Part shown: positions 32,928-44,217 of the stretch, piece by piece
Layout: each line of letters opens with the position of its first letter
Position numbering within the stretch: the first letter of the stretch is position 1
Assembly (NCBI GenBank): GCA_020747015.1
Contig: JAGTJM010000065.1
Span: 62,001-126,000 of the forward strand
DNA: 64,000 bases
Direction: 5' to 3'
Source of the DNA: Pyrenochaeta sp. MPI-SDFR-AT-0127
Taxonomy: Eukaryota > Ascomycota > Dothideomycetes > Pleosporales > Cucurbitariaceae
Translations under genes and position numbers: made by a program
Notes under the pieces: generated by a model
The model's database searches: none
What the model saw: only the letters and a program-made list of their open reading frames with translations
Told to the model about the DNA's origin: nothing

Positions 32928-34661
32928 ATGCACATCTTAATCCTAGCGCCCGCGCTCGTGCTTCTTGCTGGATTTCTGAAAAAACTTGTGGTACTACAAC
33001 ACTCTCCCCTCAGTTGATTACATTCGCTTAAAGTATTATATGCCTTGGCTCAACAATTGACGAGCCCCCTTTGCCTTGTGCCTGGACCTTGGCACTCAAA
33101 ATGGACATCTGCTGTGCTCGACTACTACTGGCTTCGCGGGCGACGAGCCCAATATGTTCAACAGCTGCATGAAAAGTACGGTACGTAGCAGCCCTATCTG
33201 TCCCACCGAATATCACTAGAGCAGAGCTCACTATGACTTCTAGGGAGAGTGGTGCGGCTCAGTCCGCGCGAAGTCGATTTCTCGTCCGTGACTGCATCGA
33301 AGCAGATTCACTCCTACAATCGACCATTACTCAAAGGGGAAATGTACGATATGTTTCGAACTGGAAATGGTTATTACAATGTCTTCAGTACTCGTGATCC
33401 AGTCATTCACGCGCGAGACCGCCGGCTTCTCTCTGCAGCGATGACAGAGGCTAGCCTCAAGGGCATCGAGGAGCTGGTGCACGAAAAAGCCGGATTGATG
33501 ATCGACAAGATTGGGCTAGAAATGAAGAAGAATGGAATGGCTGATGTGATGAAATGGTCCATGTTCTACACTACTGATGTCATCGGGGAGCTGACATTTG
33601 GGGATAGTTTTCGCATGCTAGAACAAGGAAAAGTAAGACAACAAATGTTTACCTTTGTTTGAGTCTGGGCTTACAGGGCATTAACAGGTGAATCAATATG
33701 CATACGACCTCCAACAGTTGGGAGGTCAGATTGGCATCCGTGTCGCCTTCCCAACCATTGTTAAGCTTGCATCCTATCTCCCGATTCCACTCTTCAGCGA
33801 GGCTGCTGCCGCGATTCGACGGCTCATTTCCTATGCAGATGAGTCTATCCGTCGCTATGAGAAGATGATTTTAGTAGAGCCAGACAACCCTAAACTGACT
33901 CTATTTACCAAACTTTTCCGTGTAGGCGAAGAGACAATATCGCGTGCGGAAATCGTGGCCAACGCGCAAGCATATATAGTTGCTGGCAGCGATACAACTG
34001 CACATAGCTTAACGTATCTGTTATGGGCTGTGTGCCGTGACGAGAGCATCAAGAAGAGACTTGTAGCCGAAGTTGAAGCTCTGCCTACTGGGTATCAAGA
34101 CGAAGATCTCAAGTCGTTACCTTACTTGAATCATGTTATTCAGGAGACACTAAGATGCTACGCTGCAGCACCAGGCATGCTGCCAAGAGACGTTCCCCAA
34201 GATGGATGCGAAATCGATGGATACTGGATGCCTGGTGGAACGGTTGTCCAGACACAAGCATACAGTATGCATAGAGATGCGACGGTGTATCCTGAACCCG
34301 AGCGGTGAGTTGAATCATGGTACAGTGATGATTTGGGAGCCTAATTATGAAAAAGATTCAATCCTTCGAGATGGGAGTCAGCATCAAAAGAGATGAAGGA
34401 TGCTTGGATGCCCTTTGGAGGCGGCGCTCGAAGTATGCAGTCTAAATGTTGTATCCCGAAACAATACTAACAACTCTTATAGTTTGTCTTGGGCTACATT
34501 TAGCCCAGATGGAGCTTCGACTAGCGACTACAAAATTCTTTCGAGCTTTTCCCAATGCTAGGCTATCGACACTGGGTAACTTTTGTGACGATGATATGGA
34601 GCAGGTCATCTATTTTCTGATGTACCCAAAGAGCAAGCGCTGTCTTATTCAGACATCATGA
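32928..34661 (+). pseudogene. Cytochrome P450, probably disrupted near the N-terminus
   Basis: Downstream exons splice cleanly: 33244-33632, 33688-34304, 34356-34432 and 34483-34661, preceded by an exon ending at 33180. The P450 landmarks are all present: PGPW after the anchor, AGSDTTAHS in helix I, ETLR of ExxR, the PERF region formed across an intron, and FGGGARICLG around the heme Cys. The family resembles the isotrichodermin C-15 hydroxylase (CYP65) group. The membrane anchor (MHILILAPALVLLAGFLKKL, ATG at 32928) lies in the same frame as PGPW but an in-frame TGA at 33015-33017 lies between them. The only GT..AG pair that removes it in phase is 21 nt long, too short for a normal intron. 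It could instead be an unusual intron or a sequence error. Confidence 0.65.
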
Positions 34662-35390
34662 ATGTCTTTGAAATGGTCACGCTGGGGCTTTGTATCCCTG
34701 CGTCTTTCTCAGATCCGTGGTAGTTAGGCAAGGGATTGGATCCTCAGCCTTCAAAAGAAAAAATCAACAACAAAAAATGTCGATGTTGCTGGTATAACGA
34801 TCAAACTCGTGATGAGAAAAACTCACTTTAGTCTAATCTTGAGTCTATGCTGTAGTTGACTATTTTGACAATGCCTCCATTCGCAGTCGGTTAACGCCGA
34901 CCTATGATACATCAAGCAGTTCATGTAATGCATTTGAGGACAGAAAGGCCCCCGAGCCCCATCTTTCCGATTGGTGCCCATGCCAAAGCGATTGCGTGTC
35001 CAAGCATAGTTTGGGTGCAAGGTCTTACACCAGGCTATATTATTAGTTCCTTGAGGCAGAATGAGCAATAGTGAGGAGTGTTGAACATATATGAATGAAT
35101 GAATTTCCGTACAATGCCGCTAACCGAGACACCTCGCTGGCAAGCAAACATACACATACACAAAGGAGCCTCCAATCGTCACACATCAACCATGATCTAG
35201 ATGCCCTTTGATGACCTTAAACACTCACCCATTGGCCAATGGTGAAAGGATAACTTACACCATTGCATGTTTGTCCCTTTAGATATGCTTGTCCTCTCAT
35301 AACCAACGCATCAAGAAGTACAAATAATCTTCCATTTCCACTCTGAATCGCGTCGGGACTGGTCGTACAAGAACTGTGGGCTTCGGTCGA
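34662..35390. other. Convergent intergenic region, no gene seen
   Basis: This is the 3' flank of both the P450 and the coronin gene. A minus-strand frame at 34823-35068 has no identifiable similarity. Confidence 0.4.
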
Positions 35391-37627
35391 TCAAGACCTT
35401 GCCTCCTCTAGCTCAAGCTCCAGTTGCCTGATGCGCTCATCCTTCTCACGGTCCGAAGGGCCTTGTGATCCGAGCTTAGTCTTGAGCTGGCCGACTTCAC
35501 GTAGGAGTAGTGCGATCTGGTCTGACTGGTCCGACATGACCCTATTTTGGTGGTCGAGTTGTGACTTGATGTCGCCTAGTGCATCGCGAAGTGCGGAAGC
35601 AGGTCCACCAGAGCCTGACGCTGGCGCAGACGACGGTGCAGAAGCAGGTGCAGGTGTAGGGTCAGCAGACGCCAGGGTAGACTTGGCTTGCACAGGGGCA
35701 GCAGCTGGCGCTGGAGTAGGTTTTGCTGGCTCTGGATCTTTGCTGACAATGGGTCCCTTGGGCTTCTCTTCCTGCCGCGCAGCCGTGACCGTGTGGCGTT
35801 CCACCGGTTTCGGCACCTCCTCAAAGCTAGATTCGCTCGCTTTGTCTGACGCGTCGTCCTTGTCGGCAAACTTGGATGCTCCTGCCGCAAGCGAGTCCTT
35901 GTTATCCTTCAGTTGTGGTGGTGGCCCGCGAGACGCCACGGGTGCAGGTGTAGGCTGAGGGGCAGGCTTTGGCGGCTCTGCCTTTGTGGGGGAGGGTTGA
36001 GCAGGGGCTGCTTGCTGGGGTTTGTAGTCGGACGGGACCTCCTTTGGCGCCTCACCATCATACACGCTCTCAAGAGAGATCTTCGGCGGCAGGGCTGTCT
36101 TGCCTCCAAACCATTCCGAAGCCGTTGTGCCAGGCTTAAGACCAGTCGTTGGCGGGTAGATATCACTCTGGAACATCTCGGACCGACGGGGAACGATAAA
36201 AGAGATTGGCTCGATGTAACTGTCGTTGACCGTCTTGAAGCAACGAAGTACCTCGTTTTCGTGAAGGTTGATACCGCGCTTGGGAAGGAAGGCGATGCCT
36301 CGCTGTGGGTCGGGCGACTTGTACTCGGACAAGTACTCAAACTTGTCGTTCTCGTATTCGTAGTATCGGATGTTGCCATCACTGTGACAGTTAGTATCGC
36401 CGACTTTAGAAATCAGAGCCTGGACTCACCCCTTGCCTGCTAGGTACAGACATTGTGTGCCGTCATCCCAGAAAGGCATACAGACACCAGAGATGGAGTC
36501 AAGGATCTGGAACCCACCAATGGGTTCGGTTGGGTTGCGAGGGTCCCACAGACCTAATTGACGATCACTCATGCGCGAGAAGCCAGTTGTCGCAATGCGG
36601 TCGGTTTCGCCCATCCAAACAGCACGGCTGTTCTTTGCGCCGGGATGTCCAGCCACCTCTTGAGCAGGCTTCTCTTGTCGCACGTCCCATACTCGCAATT
36701 TCTTGTCTCGGCTGGTGGTGACCAATAAAGCGCCATCAGGGCTCCAAGATAGAGACTGTACAATATCGTTATGCTTGAGGGACAGCTTTGCGGCGCCAGC
36801 TTCGACATCCCAGAGCTTCACAGTGTAGTCGCCAGATGCACTGGCTAGGACGTTCTCTGCGGCAGTATTGAAGAGGACATGTCCGACTTTTCTAGGCGCT
36901 TGTTAGAAGCAATCTAAAGACTGGAGAATGCAGCCCAACCTCAAATGACCGCTTAGCTTTGCTACGGGAGCAACATCGGCGGGCTCTTCGGCATCTGTAT
37001 GCAGTGCAAAACCTTCAGGGACCTTCCAGATAAAGACCTAGACTGTGTAAGCGAACCTTCCGTGCGTGATGTGTCGGTCTAATCGTACCTTCCCATCATC
37101 AGAGGCGGATGCAATCAGCGAGTCGTTGAAGGGACTCCTGCAGAATCATTAGCCTTTTGTCGTATCTCCTCTCATATTGGGCGTATCCATACCAATCAGT
37201 GTCGAGCACGGCGGCGGTGTGCCCGCGGAAGAGGGGCAACTGGTCGGGTGCGCGCCCGCTCTCGTTGATGGGGATGACGGCAAAGGCACCACCGCCGCTG
37301 GCTTCCCAATTGACGGAGACGTATTCCGGGTTGGCCTGTGGAGTATGAGTGGGTCTATCTCGAGATGGCGAGCGAGGTTGCGCTGACCTTGATCAGGTTG
37401 GTGTCCCAAGCATTCTTGGAGATGCGGAGGTTATCGTAGCAATGCTCCTATGCAAACTGTTAGCAACGTCAAGTCAAACACGTGTGCGTCTATGCGTCTG
37501 CTCGAACCTTCTTTGTGCCCTTGCCAAAGACGTGGCCTAATTGCCTTTTGTCAGTTGGGTAAGCTTAGCTGAAGCTGCTTGCTGAGCACTCACGATATTT
37601 GGACGCTCTCACAAAGCGGCCGGCCAT
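35391..37627 (-). CDS. crn1: Coronin, actin-binding WD40 protein
   Basis: Eight exons (37594-37627, 37508-37536, 37388-37447, 37193-37335, 37089-37137, 36940-37037, 36430-36891, 35391-36381) give 621 residues. The start MAGRFVRASKYRHVFGK and DNLRISKNAWDTNLIKANP are diagnostic of coronins. The WD40 propeller shows FNDSLIASASDDGKVFIW, KVGHVLFNTAAENVLASAS and TGFSRMSDRQLGLWD. After the propeller comes the conserved YEPISF-type segment (YIEPISFIVPRRSEMFQSDIY). Next is a long Pro/Ala/Glu-rich unique region (about 390-550) and a C-terminal coiled coil (QIALLLREVGQLKTKL) for oligomerisation and Arp2/3 binding. It organises actin patches and endocytosis at the hyphal tip. The very short second exon (29 nt) and the donor GTTGGG of intron 6 are the least usual splice features. 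Confidence 0.95.
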
Positions 37628-38141
37628 GTTTGGATTTTCTTTACAGTCTGTGCCTGGGTTGACTGGATACTAAGGGTAGAAATGTCTTTGTCTAGCAGCC
37701 GCCCCTGAGGTTGTAGAGGGCTGTGCAATGATTGTTTCGAGATGGCGTTTCAACAGCCAACTCTTGGACCGTCTGCATGGCCATCCCAGAGGTCTTGGCA
37801 CTGGACCCTTGTTCATGGCTCCCGGCCCAGCGTCGCCATTCGCGCTCTCCACCTCGACCACTCCACTTGCCCACGCGTATGCGCCGCAGCAGTTCGGTCC
37901 GACGCCTACGAAATGCGAACGCCTGCGTAGTGTCAGGCCAGGTTCCACTTTCGAAGCTGCAGACTTCCTACACGTCTCTTTGCGTCACGACGCAGTCGCT
38001 CAGCTCCGCCCGCAGTGGGAACTGCAGTCACGTGTCACCGCTTTCAACCCCATAATTCATCTCACGCCATTTCGATTAACTCGTTGCTAGCTGTAGTTAC
38101 TAGGAAAGAAAACATTCAAACTAAGCTAATTAATCATTTCA
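37628..38141. other. Intergenic, coronin promoter
   Basis: GC-rich sequence upstream of coronin and downstream of the next minus-strand gene. Several overlapping frames occur, none recognisable. Confidence 0.4.
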
Positions 38142-38720
38142 TCATATATCTTCGAGCGCCCTCCTACCCGCCCTCACTTCGCCCATACCCAGCAGCTCAC
38201 ACTGCTGGCGGATCCAGGCCGCCCAGTCTTCCGCTGCAGCTTCCGTGACTACGTTCTTCTTTGGATATACAACCCACTGGGTGCCTGAAAGTGCTTTATC
38301 AATCCCTTTGTTGAACAGCTGCGTTTGCTCATCAGTCCAGCTCTGAAATGCAACCTTCAGGTGTTCACGAATACAGTCTTTGTACACCGCCTCAACCACA
38401 TTAGTATATCGCTGCATATACTTCTTTCGTATTTGCCGGCCTTGACGGTCCGTCTCAGTACTTTGAATAAATCGTTCTGAGCAGCCATCTGCAAGCCGCA
38501 AGTATGCAACATACTGGTCCATAGTAACTACAAAGTCCGGCGTCCACTTTAGAGCCTCTGGAACTTTATTACGGAATTCAACTGCATTGTCGAGATGCGT
38601 TGATAACAATGGCGTAATATTGTACAGCAACACACCTACGGCCTTGCCTAAGTTGTACGGCTGATCCACCATCGTGTGCAGCTTGGTAAGTGTGGCTGGT
38701 AGATTCAAATTGTGGCTCAT
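38142..38720 (-). CDS. Hypothetical protein, 192 residues
   Basis: A single exon of 192 residues that I do not recognise. It is soluble and mostly helical in appearance, with no signal peptide or membrane segment. A basic stretch lies around residue 100 (RQGRQIRKKYMQRY), and two Trp-containing blocks near the end (SWTDEQTQLF, EDWAAWIRQQCELLG). It begins at the first Met of an isolated frame and has no neighbours that suggest a job. Frame length and coding-like composition are the only support. Confidence 0.5.
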   Translation of the reverse strand: MSHNLNLPATLTKLHTMVDQPYNLGKAVGVLLYNITPLLSTHLDNAVEFRNKVPEALKWTPDFVVTMDQYVAYLRLADGCSERFIQSTETDRQGRQIRKKYMQRYTNVVEAVYKDCIREHLKVAFQSWTDEQTQLFNKGIDKALSGTQWVVYPKKNVVTEAAAEDWAAWIRQQCELLGMGEVRAGRRALEDI

Positions 38721-39351
38721 CTTCTTGGAGGGGGGGTTGAATGAAGTCGCTTTTGTTCTCTCGAATGTTTGGTTAGTTGAGTCTGCTGCCTCAGAAATAT
38801 TCTGGCTTTACCGAGTGAAATGTTGTAGGTTTTTACCCTTTACTGTTGCGGAGTCAGATGTAATTACTGTTATTCTTTAGTCATACCACTGAGTTGCGTC
38901 ACTCTCCGTAATTGATCTGAATGCGAAGTTAAATACTCCTTATATCTGGGTGCGCTAACATTGTGAAAGCTAATGACCTTTGCCAGTTCCGAAAGGTGTG
39001 CTCAACAAAGTCCTTGTATGCCCGATTGTTTCACACTGAATCGGGTAGCACAATGTTATCCTCTTTCTACATCGAGCTTGAATAGTCATATCTCGCCAAC
39101 TTGGGCATGGCCGGAATCAAATCTCGTTATGAGCAAAAAAAGAAGGATGCTATTGGCCGCCTGGGTAGTCGCTCGTATAGTAGCCCAGACTACCATACTT
39201 CAGCCGCAATTAGTCTGAGATCTTACGCGTACATCTACTTCGGCGACTCACTCTCAACCCAAATTGCCTCAGTCCTGATCAACTGAATGTTTGAATTGTA
39301 GGTTCAGATCGAGTACTGAGTTCCTCAATTCGTAACCTTTATATCCAAAAC
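38721..39351. other. Divergent intergenic region, no gene seen
   Basis: This separates the hypothetical gene (minus) from the membrane protein gene (plus). Short frames only. Confidence 0.4.
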
Positions 39352-40057
39352 ATGGCCAGCACACCTCGATGCACGTGCATATGCGACAGTGCCGACAGTG
39401 CGCTCTCAACGACATCTAGCATCATATCCGTGATCACTCTCGTATACGTTGTTATAATAGGCGTTGTCTATCAAGTTGCTGTCCGGAGACGAGCAAAAAA
39501 CCACACCTCTACTCTTTTCACAGAAGCAAGAAACCTGCGAACGAAGATCGACACCATCCGCGCTTCGAACAGTCAGCAACCCTCTCCAGATGACTTTCCT
39601 GTGGCATCGCTCCTGGATACAGCAAATGATCAGCTGCATCGTCTCGAACGAAGTCTTTCCATTGGTCGTGAGGATACACCTGGAGAGAAATGGTATCTGA
39701 TTTGGCGGCAGATCGATTATGCTAGGAAAAGGGAGAGCGCCGAAAGATCATTGACTACTATACAGAGCCGGGTACAATTCTACGAGAACTATCGGTATGT
39801 ATCTGGTTACTCAAGGAATAAGTGCTACAGTAGCTTATAGCTATGTCTCAATGCGTAGGACCCTCGTTACCCTGGTTCAAGACCGGAATGTAGCCGAAAC
39901 TCCAGCGGAGCGGCATCAGAGAAGGCTCTTGCGCACTTTGGTATTACTGCAGGCAGAGGAACTTCCAGATGTAATCGTCCCTCAGGAGATCCAGGAGAAC
40001 ACGGAACCAAACCAGCCAGAGCCACACCGGCAAGACTCTGCAGATTGGGATGTATAG
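39352..40057 (+). CDS. Small single-span membrane protein, unknown
   Basis: Exons 39352-39794 and 39859-40057 give 213 residues. Residues 20-45 form one membrane helix (SVITLVYVVIIGVVYQVAV) after a short Cys-containing N-terminus. The remainder is charged and helical, with several likely coiled-coil stretches (LLDTANDQLHRLERSL; ARKRESAERSLTTIQSRVQFYENY, which continues across the splice). The tail is acidic and Pro/Gln-rich. No family was recognised. The splice GTATGT..GCGTAG keeps phase and joins the helix without interruption. Confidence 0.55.
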
Positions 40058-40475
40058 GACGAACACACAAGAGGAAATGCTGCTTCCTGAGTTCCAATTC
40101 TGGATATCGAATAATCTTCTCGCACTCTTTGATGTCTTGTGTGGGTTCCAATACGCTTTTACAGTGTTTGCGCACGACCGATGCCACCTGATAAATTTCC
40201 GACTTTAGTCCCTAGTACTCAAAATGGACAATTGAGCATTACGAAGTACCATAGCCAATCGGCACAAGGAACGGTGATAATCGTTGGAATGAATCGAATA
40301 CCGGTATGCGGTAGTTGGTGAATAGCCGCGTCAGTGGCGCCGGACCTCGGCCCAGTGGAGAAGCTCCCAAACCATGAATGCAGCGCGCACACGCTTAACT
40401 TGGCCTCTTTCTACCCAAACTTCCTGGACCCCCTTGCATACTGTAAATTACATATATCTTTCTAAGTTTGCTACA
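40058..40475. other. Intergenic, PEX11 promoter
   Basis: No feature recognised in 418 bp. Confidence 0.4.
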
Positions 40476-41493
40476 ATGTCGTCAGACGAGACCACAAAAT
40501 CCGATGCACCCGATGCGAAAGCAATTGTCGATAAGATTGCCGATGCCGCACCCAGCGTCAAACCAACCGACCTGCGACCGGATGATGCACTTGCGGGATT
40601 GAAGAAGGTGGACCAGACGATTCTGCGGTTGAATAAGTAGGTGATGATACTGTAAAAAGCCTAAAGTAAGAACAGCGTGAGCTAATCTCTAGTACAGGCT
40701 ACTGGCTTCTCCAGGCGGTCTCTCCGCATTCCTCTCCACATTCAACTACTCCCTCTACATTCTCGCATACGTCCAGACCAAGTCGCCCTCAATCACTTCC
40801 TTTGCGCAAAAAGTCCTCGCTCTCATTAAGCCCGCCTGCGACGATACAAAGATTCCCGCGACGACCCTGATAAATAATGCCGGCGTACCGCCCATCGCCG
40901 CCCTCGCGGTCCTCATCTCGAAGGCGCGCACGACCCTGAGACTGTTTGGTCTCTTCCCGCTATACGCATGGCTGCGCACACTCGTCTCAGGGCCTAAGCC
41001 CGGCGCAGATCCCGTTCTGCACAGAATTGCATTTATGCAAGCAAGCAGCTACTTCACCTACCAAGCACTAGAGAACATCTCCTTGCTTGCTGACTCGGGT
41101 GTTGTCAGCCCCGCCTTCATCTCCACCATAAACCGCGGCGACTCGAAGACTGCGCGAGTATATCTATGGGCATACCGCGCTTGGCTTGGCGGCGTTTCCT
41201 GCGACTTCCTGCGCTTGGCGCGCGAGTGGCAGCTAGAAAGCCGTAGACGGTCGATCAGGAAGCAGATGGTTAGTGAGGGTAGAGCAGTGGCTGAATATCA
41301 AGATGAAGAAGATGCGAGGTTCGACAAGAGGTGGTGGACGGATCTTGTGATTGCGAGTGCGTGGTTGCCCATGGCACTGCATTTCAGCAGCTCGACTGGT
41401 GGAATTCCTGGGTGGAATCTGGGCTGGATGGGCGCTTGTGGGTTGGTCGCGGGCAGCACGAGGGCTAAAGCGCTATGGGCGGGTACGGCATAG
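40476..41493 (+). CDS. PEX11: Peroxisomal membrane protein, PEX11 family
   Basis: Exons 40476-40636 and 40698-41493 give 318 residues. After a hydrophilic Asp/Ala/Lys N-terminus comes the PEX11 core: LLASPGGLSAFLSTFNYSLYIL, RTTLRLFGLFPLYAWLRTL, the long loop, and ALENISLLADSGVVSP. The C-terminal part has a KRWWTDLVIASAWLPMALHF segment and a last Gly-rich hydrophobic stretch. PEX11 proteins elongate and divide peroxisomes. The sequence looks nearer to the fungal PEX11C branch than to yeast Pex11, which is a judgement from the LFGLFPLYAW block only. The splice falls in the codon for Lys before LLASPGG and is unambiguous. Confidence 0.85.
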
Positions 41494-41994
41494 ACAGAGA
41501 CACAACGAATAGGCTTTCAGAAAGAACATATTGAGCTTGGGATTTGGCCGGTATACATGATGTTGGGCTTGGGAGCCCTTGCAATTAGCAGGGGTACTTA
41601 GCATGTACAAATATATGTCTTGGCGGTTTTACCATTCAAGGACCAATGCACACTTAGTTTTCTGCTCGTCAGCCGCACGCTTTTCGACTACGTAAATGTT
41701 CACATCTAGCATCTAGGCTACTGAAATAGTTCTAGTTTCAGGCATTTCCGCTTTTAGCCGATGGTGTTGCGATGCTAACCGCCCGTGTAGGTGACAAAGA
41801 AACTATTGGCAAATGTGGGGAAGGCCGATGAGCGGCCTCGACTAACAACCTCCTCTCGTTTGGCAAACGTACTTGAACTGAAGCAAGTCAGACCAAACGT
41901 GTATTCATCAGAAGAATCTCAACCAGCACTCTTCAATTGCTAAATAAATTGTATTCAATTTGCTCAGACCTAGGGTCATACAAGGTATCATGGC
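41494..41994. other. Intergenic, amidase promoter
   Basis: AT-rich, no feature recognised in 501 bp. Confidence 0.4.
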
Positions 41995-44088
41995 ATGTGT
42001 TATGTTATGCTTGAAACATATCATCATACGCTAACTGAGAGACAGGATGCAACTACCAAGACGAATAGGGCTGAGTTTAACATCGTAGAAGCCAGCATTC
42101 AGGATCATCGGCAAGCACTTGACTCAGGAAAGGTTAGCAGCCTAGAACTTGTCATCAGCTACCTCAATCGCATCGCAACCTACGACATTGGCTCTGGCCT
42201 TAATGCTTTCACAGAGTTTAATGCTCAAGTTTTGAATGAGGCAGCTGCATCTGATGCGCGTCGGGCCCAAGGTCTACCTCCACGCCCACTCGAAGGTATC
42301 CCTTATACGCTTAAGGACAGCTACAAATATGCTGGCTTGAGCGTCACTAATGGGTCTCCTGCCCTGGCAGGGCTCATGTCGAGTGAAGACTCAACTATCG
42401 CGAAGAGGCTGAGAGATGCTGGGGCAGTACTGGTTGGGAAGACTAATATGCCTCCTATGGCAGCTGGAGGAATGCAAAGAGGCCTGTACGGTCGTGCAGA
42501 GTCACCGTATAATTCCAATTATCTCACTGCAGCTTTCTCGTCTGGATCTTCAAATGGTGCAGCAACGTCTACAGCGTCAAGCATGGCCGTTTTCGGTATG
42601 GGTAGTGAGACCGTTAGCAGTGGTCGTAGTCCAGCCTCGAACAATGCTCTGGTCTGCTATACACCATCAAGAGGCGTGTTGAGCTGCCGCGGTCTCTGGC
42701 CCCTCTATGTCACATGCGACGTACCTGTTCCGTACGCACGGTCAGTGAGCGACATGCTTGAGATTTTAAACGTGATTGCGACACCGGATGAGAAGACTAA
42801 TGGGGACTTTTGGCGAGAACAGACCCATGTACCCATCCCCAAGGTGCAAGTCACGGACTATGCGTCGTTGCAAAACCCTGAAGCGCTGAAAGGAAAGAGA
42901 GTTGGCGTACCAAAAATCTACGTTGGCCAACAAGACTCAGATCCGCATTCCAAGCACGTCTACGTCTGTGAAGAGGTCATCAAGTTGTGGGAGCAGACTG
43001 CAAAAGACCTGCAAGCACTGGGTGCAGAAGTCGTGTATACGAACTTCCCACTCGTGACAAACTACGAGAATGACTCTGTTTCCGGAGAAGCGAACAATGT
43101 CAAAGGCGCACCATCAGATTGGAATCGGGTCGAGCGCGGCATTCTTATCGCAAAAGCATGGAATGACTTCCTTGAGGGCAACGGTGATGACAATCTCAAG
43201 AATCTGGCAGATATCAAGGACCCAGCAATGCTATTCCCAAAGCCCCTCGATTATGTGCCGGACACCTTTCTTGAGGTTCGTAATTGGATCGACTACGCTG
43301 GTCTACCTTCTCTTGTGGAGAAGGTCCGAGAAACATCAATCTACGACCTTCCAGGCCTCTCTCAGGCAGTCAAAGCTCTTGAAGCCCAACGAAAACGCGA
43401 TCTCGAAGATTGGATGGACGAACACAACCTAGACGTCATTGCATTCCCAGCTCAAGGTGATGTCGGACTTGCAGATTTAGAGACCAATCTCGAAAGCACA
43501 AAGCACAGTCTCCAAAATGGTGTAAGATACTCCAACGGTAATCGAGCCATTCGCCACTTAGGCGTTCCTACAGTGAGTGTAGCCATGGGTGTCATGAGCG
43601 AGAAGTCCATGCCAGTGAATCTGACGTTCGCTGGCAAAGCTTACGAGGATACAAAATTATTAGAATTCGCATATGCATATGAGCAGGCCACCAGGAAACG
43701 TGTTAGTCCGTCTCTGACTCCATCGTTGCAGACGGACACGGTGAAATCTAGGAGCCTACCATCATCCAATAGCAAAAGCCGCCTCACCCTCAAGGCAGGT
43801 GTTCATGCTACCAAGCAAAGCGATGGCACTCTTCAACTTGATTTCTTCGGCACTCTGCCCGCCGACTTCAGCACGACGTTACAAATCTTTGTCGACGGAC
43901 AGGAAGTGCATCATGGCAAGAACAGTACCGAGGAATGGAAGATCACGTTGAAACATGTACCGAGGCATCCAGTTTGCTTAGGTTGGGACCTGAAGCCTCT
44001 AAAAGAGAAGAAATCTATTGCAGTGATTGTTGCAAGAGGCGACGAGGGCGCTGTGGAAGCGGAAGTGCTCTGGGTGCCTGAAGCTTAA
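41995..44088 (+). CDS. Amidase-signature hydrolase with C-terminal extension
   Basis: A single exon encodes 697 residues. The amidase-signature core has the catalytic Lys in PYTLKDSYKYAG, DAGAVLVGKTNMPPMA, the Ser-rich stretch SSGSSNGAATSTA, and the nucleophile region GSETVSSGRSPASNNALV. The Lys-Ser-Ser triad can therefore be placed. The family hydrolyses amides; the substrate cannot be read from sequence. Residues after about 590 form an extra domain with alternating hydrophobic residues, probably beta sandwich, that ordinary amidases lack. The start is the first Met of the frame; the Met three codons later would serve equally. No intron, unlike most neighbours. Confidence 0.85.
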   Translation: MCYVMLETYHHTLTERQDATTKTNRAEFNIVEASIQDHRQALDSGKVSSLELVISYLNRIATYDIGSGLNAFTEFNAQVLNEAAASDARRAQGLPPRPLEGIPYTLKDSYKYAGLSVTNGSPALAGLMSSEDSTIAKRLRDAGAVLVGKTNMPPMAAGGMQRGLYGRAESPYNSNYLTAAFSSGSSNGAATSTASSMAVFGMGSETVSSGRSPASNNALVCYTPSRGVLSCRGLWPLYVTCDVPVPYARSVSDMLEILNVIATPDEKTNGDFWREQTHVPIPKVQVTDYASLQNPEALKGKRVGVPKIYVGQQDSDPHSKHVYVCEEVIKLWEQTAKDLQALGAEVVYTNFPLVTNYENDSVSGEANNVKGAPSDWNRVERGILIAKAWNDFLEGNGDDNLKNLADIKDPAMLFPKPLDYVPDTFLEVRNWIDYAGLPSLVEKVRETSIYDLPGLSQAVKALEAQRKRDLEDWMDEHNLDVIAFPAQGDVGLADLETNLESTKHSLQNGVRYSNGNRAIRHLGVPTVSVAMGVMSEKSMPVNLTFAGKAYEDTKLLEFAYAYEQATRKRVSPSLTPSLQTDTVKSRSLPSSNSKSRLTLKAGVHATKQSDGTLQLDFFGTLPADFSTTLQIFVDGQEVHHGKNSTEEWKITLKHVPRHPVCLGWDLKPLKEKKSIAVIVARGDEGAVEAEVLWVPEA

Positions 44089-44217
44089 AAACATAAAAGT
44101 TCATAAATACTATCTGGACACATTCTCAGGCTTTAAAACACAATTAGATAAACCCTTGTATATCCAAGCTCATAGTTTCTTATCACCAAATAATCTAAAT
44201 TCGGCCTTTACCAACGT

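Noticed and set aside
34823..35068. 81-residue minus-strand frame between P450 and coronin
   Set aside because: No similarity recognised and located in a convergent 3' region.
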